This document shows, piece by piece, positions 35,941-48,713 of a stretch of DNA of 48,839 nt. Under the pieces are notes generated by a model. The model was given only the letters and a program-made list of their open reading frames with translations, was not told the origin of the DNA and did not search any database. The position numbers and the translations under genes were made by a program. Position 1 is the first letter of the stretch; the number at the start of each line of letters is the position of its first letter. Origin of the DNA: Xylaria sp. FL1777. Its lineage: Eukaryota > Ascomycota > Sordariomycetes > Xylariales > Xylariaceae. Location: NCBI GenBank assembly GCA_022578965.1, contig MU400772.1, positions 1-48,839 on the forward strand, in the 5' to 3' direction.

Positions 35941-36528
35941 GCTGCTTTAGTTTGCTTTTTTTGTTGTTTTTGCTTTTTTGCTAGTGCTTTTTGTTTTTTT
36001 TTAATACGTTTTATTTTGTTTAATTTATTTAAGAACTAAAGCTTTTGCTAAACTATTTTAATACTTTTTGCTTTTAAAAAACGTTTTTATATATAAAGCT
36101 AAATTAATTTGCTTAAAACAAAGTTAAAACTATTTTAAGCTTGTTTTAATTTCTTTTAAACTAAAAATAACTATTGCTTTGCTTGCTTTTTTTTTTCTTT
36201 AAAATAACAGTATTTAAAAACTATGTTGTTAATTAAATTAATTAAAACTTCTAATTTATTGCAAAAGCAACTAGCATATACGCATTTAAAACAATAAAAC
36301 ATATTATTTGTTATTTTATACGTTAATAATTAATTAAAGCAGTAAAAGCAAAACATAACTTTATAACTAATAGAATTAATAAAAAAAGCAAAAACAAGTT
36401 TTTGTTTTATTTTAAATAAGCAGTTAGTTTTTTTAATACGTTTTAATATTATAACATATAAAAAAAAAAGGAAAAAAAAATACTTACGGAAAATTATTAA
36501 AACAATAATTCTAAAAAAAAAAAAATAA

Positions 36529-37022
36529 TGTTATAAAATTAGTACAGAAGTAGCTTTTAAAGCAGCTTAATGTTTTTATATATATTTTATACCTTTTTTT
36601 CTGCTAGCTAAAGCTAAAGTTACGTAATAACTTATTTAGCTTACTAAACTTATAATAATTTAAAGCTTATTAAGCTTACGGTAATTTAAAGTTTACTAAG
36701 CTTATAGTAATTTAGTGCTTATTAAACTTGCAATAATTTAAAAAAAATTACTACTTTTTTTACTTTTTTTTTGTTTATATAAATATATACTTCTTATATT
36801 TAGTTATTTACTTAGTTTTAGTTTTTTAGCTATTAATTTTTTATAACTGCTAAGCACTAATATATTTATTACTTTTAATTCTTTAAGACCTTTATTAATG
36901 CATAGTAGTAAGAGTACCCTAAAAACCTCCCTAACGAACTACTGTTAAAGATCCTATTGTTACCTACAAATCAAGACCTTAAAAGCAAACCCGTTATATT
37001 AGTATATAACAGGTTTATTACA
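36529..37022 (+). repeat. right LTR (494 bp)
   Basis: Same length as the left LTR, ending ACAGGTTTATTACA, with the AATAA duplication directly after. Four related blocks of AGCTTACTAAGCTTA-type sequence inside each LTR form a short internal repeat. Confidence 0.92.
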
Positions 37023-37822
37023 AATAAACAGTAGCTATTTAGCTATAATTAAATAAAAGCTTAATAAAAATAAAGCTTTTAAAAAATATAATAAGCTATT
37101 AAAGCATAAAACAGTTATAATAATATAAATATATATTAAAAAAATAAGTTTAAAAGCGTTTTTATATATAAAAAAAGTTTTAAGCTTTTTTATGCTTTTT
37201 TATAAATGCATTAAAAAAAACCTTTTAATATATAGTTTTATATTATAATTTATTATAGAAAAAAAAAAGCAGCTATAAAAAAGCTTTATAGCTAAACTAC
37301 TATAAATTAAAAAAAAACTTAAAAATTATTAATATAATAAAAAAGCAACTAAATAAATTATAAAAAGTATTATAGCGCTATTAATTTTTTTTAAAAAAAA
37401 CAACAATAATAAAAACATATAAAAAAACAACGTTATAATAAAAAACCCTTTTTTTAAAAAAAAGCTTTATAAAAAAATAAAAACACAAATAAAATATATA
37501 AAGCTTTTAAAAAAAAAACAAAAATTAATAAAGTATATAAAGCTTTAAAAAAACAAAAATAAATAAAAAAACATAAACATTTAAAAATATATAATTTATT
37601 AAAAAAAGAAACTTTATAAGTTTTTAAGTATATAGTAAGCTTTTATAAAAATATAATTACTATTAAAAAAAATAAATAATAAATTATAAGCATAATATTA
37701 TAGCTTTAGCTTTAATAACATAAAAATTGTTTTAAGTTTTAAAAAAGCTATAATTATAACAGTTTTAACTTAAAGCTATTAAAAAAAAATATAAAATAAT
37801 AATAAAACAAATATATAGCACT

Positions 37823-38446
37823 AAGGTTAATAATTTAGTCCTTAGTATAAAAACTAAATTAGTTTAAACTAAAGACTAATTAGTTTTTAGTTATTAAAAT
37901 TTCGGACTAATTAATCTTTAGTTTAAACTAACTAGTTTTTAATTAGCTAAAAAAAAAACTAGTTAGTTTTTAGTTTAAACTAATTAGTTTTTAATTACTA
38001 AAAAAAAAACTAGTTAGTCTTTAGTTTAAAGTAACTAGTTTTTGATTTTTTAATAAAAACCTACTTAATATATAATAATAATTAATAATAGAATTAAATA
38101 AATATATATTTATATAAAGAATACTTTAATATATATATTAAAATAAAAAATATTTAATAATAAAGCATATTTAAAATAATAATAATAATTTTAATTCTTT
38201 AGTTTTAATTTAAACTAATTAGTTTAAACTAAAAACTAATTAGTTTTAGTTTAAACTAACTAGTTTTAGTTACTAAAAAAAAAAACTAGTTAGTTTTTAG
38301 TTTAAACTAATTAGTTTTTAATTACTTCGAAAAAAAACTAGTTAGTTTTTAGTTTAAACTAACTAGTTTTTAATTACCTTAAAAAAAAACTAATTAGTTT
38401 TTAGTTTTAGTCCGGACTAGTTAATCCGGACTAATTACTAACCTTA
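37823..38446. mobile_element. hAT-like non-autonomous element, 624 bp
   Basis: Ends AAGGTTAATAATTTAGTCC and GGACTAATTACTAACCTT are inverted repeats, flanked by the 8-bp repeat ATAGCACT (37815-37822 and 38447-38454). Both halves are packed with alternating CTAGTTAGTTTTTAG and TTTAAACTAA motifs, the kind of subterminal repeats that hAT transposases bind. There is no coding sequence. It is less RIP-marked than its surroundings. Confidence 0.88.
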
Positions 38447-38454
38447 ATAGCACT

Positions 38455-39065
38455 ATTAATTATAAAATAATATAAAAAAAGCTATTTAATAATAAACCTT
38501 TATAATTATATGTTTGTTTTAATAAATAATTATAATATATAATAACTAATATAATTTTTTATAAAACTTAAAACGTTAAATTAACTTTTTAGTTATATAA
38601 TATTTTAGTATATATAAGTTTTTAATAAAAATAAATAATAAAAATAAGTATAATATTATAAAAAAAGCTAATTTTATAATTTTTTCTTTTAATAAAAAAC
38701 AAAATAAACATAATATAATATAAAAAATTAGCTTATTTTTTTTATTATTTAATGCTATTAATATATATGCTTTAAAAACCTTGAAGTTTTATAAACTTAT
38801 AAATAAAAACAAATATAGTTTAAAAGCTTGCTTAATTTTATTACTTTTTTTATGCATTTTTTTATGTAAAAACTAAAGTAAATAATAAACTTAACTAATA
38901 AAACAAAATATAATTAATAGCTTTAATTGCTTTAGTTTAATAAAAAAAGCTTAATTAACTATATTTTTTAATAATATATAATATATAAAAAGAATTTACA
39001 TTGTTTAGCTATTAATTAAAAAAAATAAAACACATTTAAATAGCTAAAAATATAATAGTAATTAA
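38455..39065. other. A+T-rich stretch, no element assigned
   Basis: No terminal repeats or coding traces recognised. It separates the hAT-like element from the second 2.2-kb retroposon. Confidence 0.35.
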
Positions 39066-39080
39066 ATATATAATAATAAC

Positions 39081-41269
39081 CACCTGCAGCACACTAAGAA
39101 AGCAAACAAATTTTTAACTAAGCTACTAGTTATTGCACAACTTAAAAAAAGCATGTAAGATAGCTAAATAAGTTCTAAATATAAGAAAGCTTAGCTATTA
39201 TAACATAGCTAAAAAACTAATTAAGTTGTAAGCAGCTATAAAAACATAAAAACAAAGGCCTTTAAACATAAAGCAAAAATAGCTAAGCATTAATACTAGC
39301 TTTTCTTTAAGCTAAAAAAGGTTTACTATAACTATAAAGCAAAAGCTAAAACATTTGTTATAAAGCTATTTGCTACTTATAGTTTTAAAAAAGCTGCTTA
39401 TTATAAGCTTACGTTTATAAACTTTAAAGTAAAGCATAATATAATAAAGTATTAAAAATAGCAATATAAAATTATAAACATAAAACTATAAAAGTTAAAA
39501 AGCATATATTATAAGAAAACAAAACAATTAAGCAATTTTATTAAGCATTAAATATTAAAATTTTATTAAAACTTTTAGCTACTAAATATATAATAATGCT
39601 AACTTTTAAAGGTTATATAAATATTTTTTAATTAGCTTATTTATGTAGAACTTTTAGCTTTTTTACTTATTATAGCTTTTTTTGCTTTTTTAATTGCAAC
39701 TTAAAATTGCATATTAGCTATAAGTATAGCTTAAATATCTTTATTAGTATAAAAACAGCATATAGCTATATAAGCTTTAATAAACAATTAAAGTTCTTTA
39801 TTAATTTTTTTAAGCTAAAAAATTGTTAGTAGCACTTAAAATTAAAAAAACTTTAATAGTTAAAATAAGCATAAAATAAAGCTTTAAAACGTATAAATAT
39901 TAATATAGTTAAAAGTACTTATAAAACTACAATTGTTACTTTTAGCACTTACTTTGCTTTTTTTGCATTATAAACACTTAGTAAATTTGCTAATAATATT
40001 ATAAGCATAAAAATTATTAATGTTTTTATATAGTTAGCATAAAAAAAACAGCAATAAAAAATATATAATATATTACTATAATATAAACAATATAATAGTA
40101 GTATAGCTTAAGCATTTTAGTATGCTTAATAAATATAAATTTTAAAGCTATTAGTAATACTTTAATATAAAGCATTAAAATATTTACTTTTATTTTAAAA
40201 ATTAACATTATAACAAAAAAGTATAATAATAAGCAGTTATAAAAGCTTAAACTATATAATAACAAGCTATTAGTTATTTTGTTTAATACTATAAATTAAA
40301 TAACTAGTAAAAACTATAGCAAAATAACTTATAACTTTAAATATATAAGCTTAATATTAGTTAGCATATATACTTAAGCTAAACTAGTTATAAATATATA
40401 CTACAGAAAGTATAGCAGCTATAATAAAGTAGATTTTTATATAATTATAACGTATTAACAACTAATTATATTATAAACTAAGCACTTTAATATACTAAAG
40501 CAAACATAAGCTAAGCACGTAATAATAATAATAATAAAAGTAGTAAAATTAATAATTAAAAAAAAAATTAATATAAATAGCTAAATAAAATAACTTATTA
40601 CTTATTGCTACTTTATATTACTTAGTGCATAAGCTATTTATAAGCTATGCTTACTTAATAAACTTATTGTAAAAAGTATAAAAGCAGCTTAAAAAATAAA
40701 TATATAAAAAGCAAACTAAAAAATAATAAACAATTAACTTTATTTATAATTTAATTATAACTTAGTTATAAAAAAACTAGTGTAATAAAAAGCTAGCAAT
40801 AATACTAAAGCAAGCAAATTATAATATATTAGCAATATAATAAAAAAAGGTTTAAAAAGAAACTAAAAAAAAAAGCAGTATATTTAGCTAAATAAGTACT
40901 AGAATTAAAAAAACTGCTATAAGCAGCATAAAGCAAGCAGTAATACTAAAGCAAGCAAACTATAAAGCAAAAAAAATACAAAAGAAAAAAAACTACAAAA
41001 TGATTATATGAAAATATATATATCTAATTAATAGCATAATGCAAATAAGCAAACAACTTAAAAGCAAAAAAGTAAAAAGCAAAACATTTAATAAAATTGT
41101 AGCAAAACTAGTATAACTTAAGAATAAATATAAAATGTTTTTATTTAGCTACTAAAAAAAAAGTAAACTGTTTACGGCTTGCTTTTAACTTATAAGCATA
41201 GTTTTTACTTATATATATAAAAAATAAAAACTAGCATAGCTAATAAGCCGTTAGCCTAAATAATACAAT
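39081..41269 (+). mobile_element. 2.2-kb retroposon, copy 2
   Basis: Flanked by 15-bp duplications ATATATAATAATAAC (39066-39080 and 41270-41284). It has the cleanest 5' end of the four, CACCTGCAGCACACTAAGAA. It is collinear with copy 1 along the whole length, with differences mostly C/T and G/A. Confidence 0.88.
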
Positions 41270-41284
41270 ATATATAATAATAAC

Positions 41285-42190
41285 TAAATATTAAAAAATA
41301 ACTAAATAATAATTATAAAGCAAAATAAGCTTATTAAACAAATAATAAAGCATTTAAATTGCTTAATTAAAATATATAATAACGTTTTAAAAGTTATAAT
41401 ATATAAAAAATTAAATATTAATAAATTTAAAATAGCTTAGTTAATAAATATTTAAAAAAGGCAGTAAATTATTATTATAGCAAAAAAAAAAAAGTAATAA
41501 CTATATAAAAAAGTATTATTAATAATATATTATTAAAGTTTTTATTTATTTAAGTTATAAAGTTTTAAAAATATTTATTAATAATAAACTAAGTAAAACT
41601 AAAGTAAACATAAAGCAAGCTTTTTATAAAAATTAACATTAGTTTTTATTTTTAATTAATATAAGCTATAAAAAATTTAGCAAAAAATTATAAAGTATTA
41701 ATACTATATTATTAAACTTTAAAAACTAAACAATATATAAAAATTTAAATAGCTTTATATATATAAGCTATATTAAATATATTATTAATATTATATTATA
41801 AAATATAGCTAATAAAAAAATTATATTTTTAAAATATAAAAGCTAAACTAAAAAACCTTGCTTAAATTTTAAAGCTATAAAAAATATTAGTTAATTTTTA
41901 ATACTTAAATATATTAAAAACATAAGCTTATATTTTTACTTTTAGTTTAATTAGCTTTATTAATATATTATAAATATTATAGCTTTTTAACTATAATTAC
42001 TGTTTTAATTACTAATAAACAAAAATACTTTTGCTTTAAATATATAAGCTTAAAAGTATTTATTATATATAAACGCTAATAATACTTTTTAATAAAAGTT
42101 AAAAAATATTATTTTTATAAATTATATAATATAAAAAAGTTATTTAAAAAAACATATAAATAATAAAGTATAATATTAAAAAATATTTAA
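41285..42190. other. A+T-rich spacer between inverted retroposons
   Basis: No element was recognised. It separates the 3' ends of retroposon copies 2 and 3, which face each other. Confidence 0.35.
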
Positions 42191-42203
42191 AAGAAAATAT
42201 ATA

Positions 42204-44397
42204 TATTGTATTACTTAAGTTAATAGCTTATTAGCTATACTAGTTTTTATTTTTTATATATACAAGTAAAAACTATGCTTATAAGTTAAAAGCAAGCTAT
42301 AAGTAGTTTACTTTTTTTTTAGTAGCTAAGTAAAAACATTTTATATTTATTTTTAGGTTGCATTAGTTTTGCTACGATTTTATTAAGTGCTTTATTTTTT
42401 ATTTCTTTGCTTTTAGGTTGTTTGCTTACTTGCATTATGCTATTAATTAAGTATATGTACTTTTATGTAATTACTTTATAGTTCTTTTTTTTTTGTATTT
42501 TTTTTGCTTTATAGTTTGCTTGCTTTAGTATTACTGCTTGCTTTGTATTGTTTATAGCAATTTTTTTAGTTTTAGCACTTATTTAGCTAAGTATGCTGCT
42601 TTTTTTTTTTAGTTTCTTTTTAAACCTTTTTTTATTGTATTGCTAATGCATTATAGTTTGCTTGCTTTAATATTACTGCTAGCTTTTTGTTATACTAGTT
42701 TTTTTATAATTAAATTATAACTAAGTTATAAGCAAAGTTAATTGCTTATTATTTTTTAGTTTGCTTTTTGCATATTTATTTTTTAAGCTGCTTTTGTGCT
42801 TTTTGCAGTAAGCTTACTAAATAAACATAGCTTATAAATAGCTTATATATTAAGCGGTATAAAATAACAATAAATAATAAATTATTTTATTTAGTTATTT
42901 ATGCTAATCTTTTTTTTTTTTAATTATTAATTTTATTACTTTTATTGCTACTATTATTATATGCTTAGCTTATGCTTGCTTTAATATATTAAAGTGCTTA
43001 ATTTGTAATATAATTAGTTGCTAATATATTATAATTATATAAAAATTTATTTTGCTATAGCTATTATGCTTTTTGTAGTATATATTTATAACTAGCTTAA
43101 CTTAAGTATATATATTAATTAGTATTAAGTTATATATTTAAAGTTATAAGTTATTTTACTGCAGTTTTTACTAATTATTTAATTTATAATACTAAATAAA
43201 GTAGCTAATAGCTTACTATTATATAATTTAAGCTTTTATAATTGCTTGTTGTTATGTTTTTTTGCTATAATGCTAATTTTTAAAATAAAAATAAATATTT
43301 TAGTGCTTTGCGCTAAAGTATTATTAATAGCTTTAAAATTTATATTTATTAAGTATGCTAAAATGCTTAAGCTATGCTATTACTATATTGCTTATATTAT
43401 AGTAGTATATTATATACTTTTTATTGCTATTTTCTTTACGTTAACTATATAAAAACATTAATAATTTTTATACTTATAATATTATTAATAAGTTTATTAA
43501 GTGCTTATAATGTAAAAAAAGCAAAGTAAGCGCTAAAAGTAGTAGTTATAGTTTTATAAGTACTTTTAATTATATTAGTGTTTATATGTTTTTAAGCTTT
43601 ATTTTATGCTTATTTTAACTATTAAAGTTCTTTTAATTTTAAGTATTGCTAATAATTTTTTAGCTTAAAAAAGTTAATAAAAAACTTTGATTATTTATTA
43701 AAGCTTGCATAGCTATGCGTTATTTTTGTATTAATAAAGATATTTAAGCTGCACTTATAGCTAGTATATAACTTTAAGTTATAATTAAAAAAGCAAAAAA
43801 AGCTGCAGTAAATAAAAAAGCTAAAAGTTTTATATAAATAAGCTAATTAAAAAGTGTTTATATAATTTTTAAAGGTTAGCATTATTATATATTTAGTAAT
43901 TAAAAGTTTTAGTAAAATTTTAATGTTTAATGCTTAATAAAGTTGCTTAATTGCTTTGTTTTTTTATAATATATGCTTTTTAATTTTTGTAGTTTTATAT
44001 TTATAATTTTGTATTGCTATTTTTAGTACTTTATTATGTTATGTTTTACTTTAAAGTTTATAAACATAAGTTCGTAATAAATAGCTTTTTTAAAACTATA
44101 AATAGCAAACAGCTTTATAATAAATGCTTTAGCTTTTGCTTTATAATTATAATAGATCTTTTTTAGCTTAAAAAAAAGCTAGTATTAATGCTTAGCTATT
44201 TTTGCTTTATGTTTAAAGGCTTCTGTTTTTGTATTTTTATAGCTACTTATAACTTAATTAGTTCTTTAGCTACGTTATAATAGCTAAGCCTCTTTGTATT
44301 TAAAACTTATTTAGTTATTTTACGTGCTTTTTTTAGGTTGCGTAATAACTAGTAGCTTAATTAAAAATTTGTCTGCTTTTTTAGTATACTGCAAGTA
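42204..44397 (-). mobile_element. 2.2-kb retroposon, copy 3
   Basis: Reverse orientation, with its 3' tail at the left (TATTGTATTACTTAAG) and its 5' end CTGCAAGTA at the right. AAGAAAATATATAT flanks both sides (from 42191 and from about 44397). It keeps some G and C lost in copies 1 and 2 (for example GCAGACAAA near the 5' end). Confidence 0.88.
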
Positions 44398-44411
44398 AGA
44401 AAATATATATA

Positions 44412-44961
44412 TATATATATATTTAAAAAAAAAAAAAACCTTAATGATTAAATATATAAATATAAAAATATAAATATATATATAAAAAAAAAAGCAAAAC
44501 TAATAATAAAGCTATAAAAGCAACTAAAATTATATAATAGCATATTTTTGTTTTAATATTTGCTAATAAGTTTAATTAATATAAAATAAGTGTTTTAATG
44601 TAATAAAACAAAATATTTAGCAAAAAAAACTAGTTTAATAAAAAAGAAAATCTAAAATATAATATATTTACTTAAAAAAAAATTAGTTTTATAATATAAA
44701 ATTAGCAGCAAAAAAATATACTAAAGTTATATATTTACTTAGTTTATTTTATAACTATATATTTTATTATATTAATAAATAAAAAAATAGCAAAAATATT
44801 AAAAAAAATAATTAAATAAAAGCAATAAATATTATTAAAACATTATTGCAAAAAATCAAAAAATATAATATTAAATAATTTTAATAAAAAAAGTAAATAA
44901 AGCAAAAAAATAAAACTTTATTAAATAAATAAATATTTATATATATATGCACGTTTATATA

Positions 44962-45002
<41 letters not shown>

Positions 45003-46493
45003 TAAAAAAAAAAAAAAATAAATGTATAAATTAGTATTAAGAAAGTTTTTGCTAATATTTTTAATACAAGTAAATATAAAAAAAGCTAAAATTTAGTTTT
45101 TTTAATTAGTTTTATTTTATTATAGCATTTTATTATTTAAAAAAAAACATATTAGCTTTAAATTTAGCTTTTTTAAAAACAAGTGCCTTTAAAATAAATA
45201 AATAGCAAAAAACAAACATAATTTAAAAAAAAAAGTAATTATAGCTAAAAAAATATTTCTTAAAATTGTTATTATTATAGTTAGCATTTTAATTAATATA
45301 AGCATTATGCTTAAACATAAACGTTATTATTTTTTTTATTATAATAATAAATATAATTTAATTTTATTTTAATTAAAAGTAAAAAAAAAGTAATAATTAT
45401 AAAAATATAAAAAGTAAATAAAGTAGCATTAAACATAATAATTATAGTAAAAAAAACAAAAAAAAATATAAAAGTTTAATATAAAGTAAATTATTAATAT
45501 GCTTAATAAAAATGCTATTAAATATTAATATAGCTTTATATTATAGTACTACTTTTAAAAAAAAATTTATTAAGCAAGCTACAAGCTTAATTATAAGCTT
45601 ATTTATATGATTTATTATTTTTTACTTAATTATTAGCGCTATATATTTTTTTCTTTAATAAATAAAACATTTAAAATTTATAGCTATTATTAGCTTTATA
45701 ATATAGTCTTAAAGCTTATTTATATTATAAAAAATAAGCAATAATTTAGCAATAATATATTTAATATATTAAGCTAAACATAAGCTTAATAAAGCAATAA
45801 AAGCTTTAAATAGTTTATTTTTTTGTATTAGTGCAAGCATTATAAAAATACTAAAAACTAAAAACACAAAAAAAAAACAAAAAACACTTAAATGCCATAA
45901 AATAAAGCTTACAAATATAAGTAAAAAAAGCAAAAAAAAAGAAAAAAAAAATTAAAAACTAAAAAATAACATATAAAAAAATTATAGCAGCAATAGCAAA
46001 AAACAGCATAAAAATATATATATAAACAAACTATAAAAAAACTTTAAAAATAGCATTAAGAAAATCATAAATAAAAACTATTATTAGCTATATGTTTTAT
46101 TTTAGCTTAATATAAAAATAAACTATAAAAAACTAATATAATAAGTTTTTAAAATAATTATTAAGCAAAAATACATTAATAATTTTATAGCATTTTATTA
46201 AAATAACCGTTTAAATTTTTTAATTTTTTTAATTATTATAGTAATAATAAATAAAAGCAATTATAAAAAAGCTAAAAAATATATAAAAAGTAAAAGCATT
46301 ATTTTTGTTTTTTTTGTAAGCTTATAAACAAAAAAATAGCTTTAAATGCTTTTTTATAGCAATATTATTTTTAAAGCTAGCTTTAAAAGCTCTTTAAAAG
46401 CTATATAAAAAAAATAATTTATAAACATAAAATATAACAATAGTTTTTAATATAATGCTTTTTTTAAATACTAAAAAAATATTTAAAGCTAAG
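44412..46493. other. A+T-rich stretch with (TA)n tracts, no element assigned
   Basis: TA dinucleotide runs lie near 44403-44422 and 44970-44992, and A-rich runs near 44420-44440 and 45005-45020. Scattered remnants are too decayed to classify. Confidence 0.4.
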
Positions 46494-46507
46494 TTTTATT
46501 AATAATA

Positions 46508-48699
46508 TATATTGTATTATTTAAGCTAATAGCTTACTAGTTATACTAGTTTTTATTTTTTATATATATAAATAAAAACCGTGCTTTTAAGTTAAAGGCA
46601 AACTATAAGTAGCTTACTTTTTTCTTAGTAGCTAAATAAAAACATTTTGTATTTATTTCTAGGTTATACTAGTTTTACTACAATTTTATTAAGTGTTTTG
46701 CTTTTTATTTTTTTGCTTTTAGGTTGTTTACTTATTTACATTATGCTATTAATTAAGTATATACACCTTTATATAATTACTTTGTAGTTTTTTTTTCTTT
46801 ATATTTTTTTTGCTTTATAGTTTGCTTGCTTTAGTATTATTGCTTGCTTTATATTATTTATAATAGTTTTTTTAGTTTTAATACTTATTTAATTAAGTAT
46901 GCTGCTTTTTTTTTTAGTTTTTTTTAAACCTTTTTTATTATATTACTAATATATTATAGTTTGCTTGCTTTAGTATTATTATTAGCTTTTTGTTATATTA
47001 GCTTTTTTATAACTAAGTTATAACTAAGTTATAAGCAAAGTTAATTATTTATTACTTTTTAGTTTGCTATTTATATATTTATTTTTTAAGCTATTTTTAT
47101 GCTTTTTAAAATAAGCTTACTAAATAAATATAGCTTATAAATAGTTTATATATTAAGTAATATAAAATAGCAATAAATAATAAGCTATTTTATTTAGCTA
47201 TTTATGCTAATTTTTTCTTTTTTTAACTATTAATTTTATTACTTTTATTATTATTATTATTATATGCTTAGCTTATATTTGCTTTAATATATTAAAATGC
47301 TTAATTTATAATATAATTAGTTATTAATACGTTATAATTATATAAAATTTACTTTATTATAACTATTATGCTTTTTATAATATATATTTATAATTAGCTT
47401 AGCTTAAATATATATATTAATTAGTATTAAGCTTATATATTTAAAGTTATAAGTTATTTTATTATAGTTTTTATTAGTTATTTAATTTATAATATTTAAT
47501 AAAATAGCTAATAGTTTGCTATTATATAGTTTAAGCTTTTATAACTGCTTATTATTATGTTTTTTTATTATAACGCTAATTTTTAAAATAAAAGTAAATC
47601 TTTTAATGCTTTATGCTAAAATATTATTAATAGCTTTAAAATTTATATTTATTAAATATACTAAAATATTTAAGCTATACTACTATTATATTATTTATAT
47701 TATAATAATATATTATATATTTTTTATTGTTATTTCTTTATATTAACTATATAAAAACATTAATAACTTTTATGTTTATAATATTATTAATAAGTTTATT
47801 AAGTGTTTATAATATAAAAAAAGCAAAATAAGCGCTAAAAGTAATAGTTATAGTTTTATAAATATTTTTAATTATATTAATATTTATATGGTTTTAAGCT
47901 TTATTTTATATTTATTTTAACTATTAAAGTTTTTTTAATTTTAAATGCTAATAATAATTTTTTAGCTTAAAAAAATTAATAAAAAACTTTAATTATTTAT
48001 TAAAGCTTATATAATTATATGCTATTTTTATATTAATAAAAATATTTAAGCTATATTTATAACTAATATGCAACTTTAAATTATAATTAAAAAGGCAAAA
48101 AAAGCTATAATAAGTAAAAAAGCTAAAGGTTTTATATAAATAAGCTAATTAAAAAATATTTATATAACTTTTAAAAGTTAACATTATTATATATTTAATA
48201 GCTAAAAGTTTTAATAGAATTTTAATGTTTAATATTTAATAAAGTTATTTAATTGCTTTGCTTTTTTATAATATATACTTTTTAATTTTTATAGTTTTAT
48301 ATTTATAATTTTATCTTGCTATTTTTAGTATTTTATTATATTATGCTTTACTTTAAAGTTTATAAATGTAAACTTATAATAAGCAGCTTTTTTAAAACTA
48401 TAAATAACAAATAGTTTTATAACAAATATTTTAGCTTTTGCTTTATAGTTATAATAAACTTTTTTTAGCTTAAAAAAAAGCTAATATTAATGCTTAGCTA
48501 TTTTTGCTTTATGTTTAAAGGCTTTTATTTTTGTGTTTTTATAGCTGCTTATAACTTAATTAGTTTTTTAGCTATATTATAATAGTTAAGCTTTTTTGTA
48601 TTTAAAACTTATTTAGCTATTTTACGTGCTTTTTTTAAGTTATATAATAACTAATAGCTTAATTAAAAATTTGTTTGCTTTTTTAGTATACTATAGGTG
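46508..48699 (-). mobile_element. 2.2-kb retroposon, copy 4
   Basis: Flanked by 14-bp duplications TTTTATTAATAATA (46494-46507 and 48700-48713). The 5' end reads CTATAGGTG on the plus strand, the decayed form of CTGCAGGTG. It is the most A+T-rich of the four copies and direct-repeat oriented with copy 3. Confidence 0.88.
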
Positions 48700-48713
48700 T
48701 TTTATTAATAATA

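Larger units (their letters stand above)
29324..37022 (+). mobile_element. Ty3/gypsy chromovirus LTR retrotransposon, complete but dead
   Basis: 7699 bp with two 494-bp LTRs starting TGTTA and ending in CA (left copy mutated to TA), flanked by the 5-bp duplication AATAA (29319-29323 and 37023-37027). Conceptual reading on the plus strand gives gag, then protease/reverse transcriptase, RNase H, integrase and a chromodomain. That order, with integrase after reverse transcriptase, defines Ty3/gypsy, and the chromodomain defines chromoviruses. A purine run at about 36513-36525 may be the polypurine tract. No primer-binding site was recognised. Confidence 0.92.
27722..37814 (+). mobile_element. 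Tad1-like LINE, plus-strand copy split by an LTR element
   Basis: The parts 28840-29318 and 37023-37814 are collinear with the reverse complement of the LINE at 17654, covering the region downstream of the reverse transcriptase. The chromovirus at 29324-37022 sits between them. The stretch 27722-28840 aligns poorly and may be a diverged subfamily. The 3' end near 37814 is cut by the hAT-like element. Confidence 0.7.
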
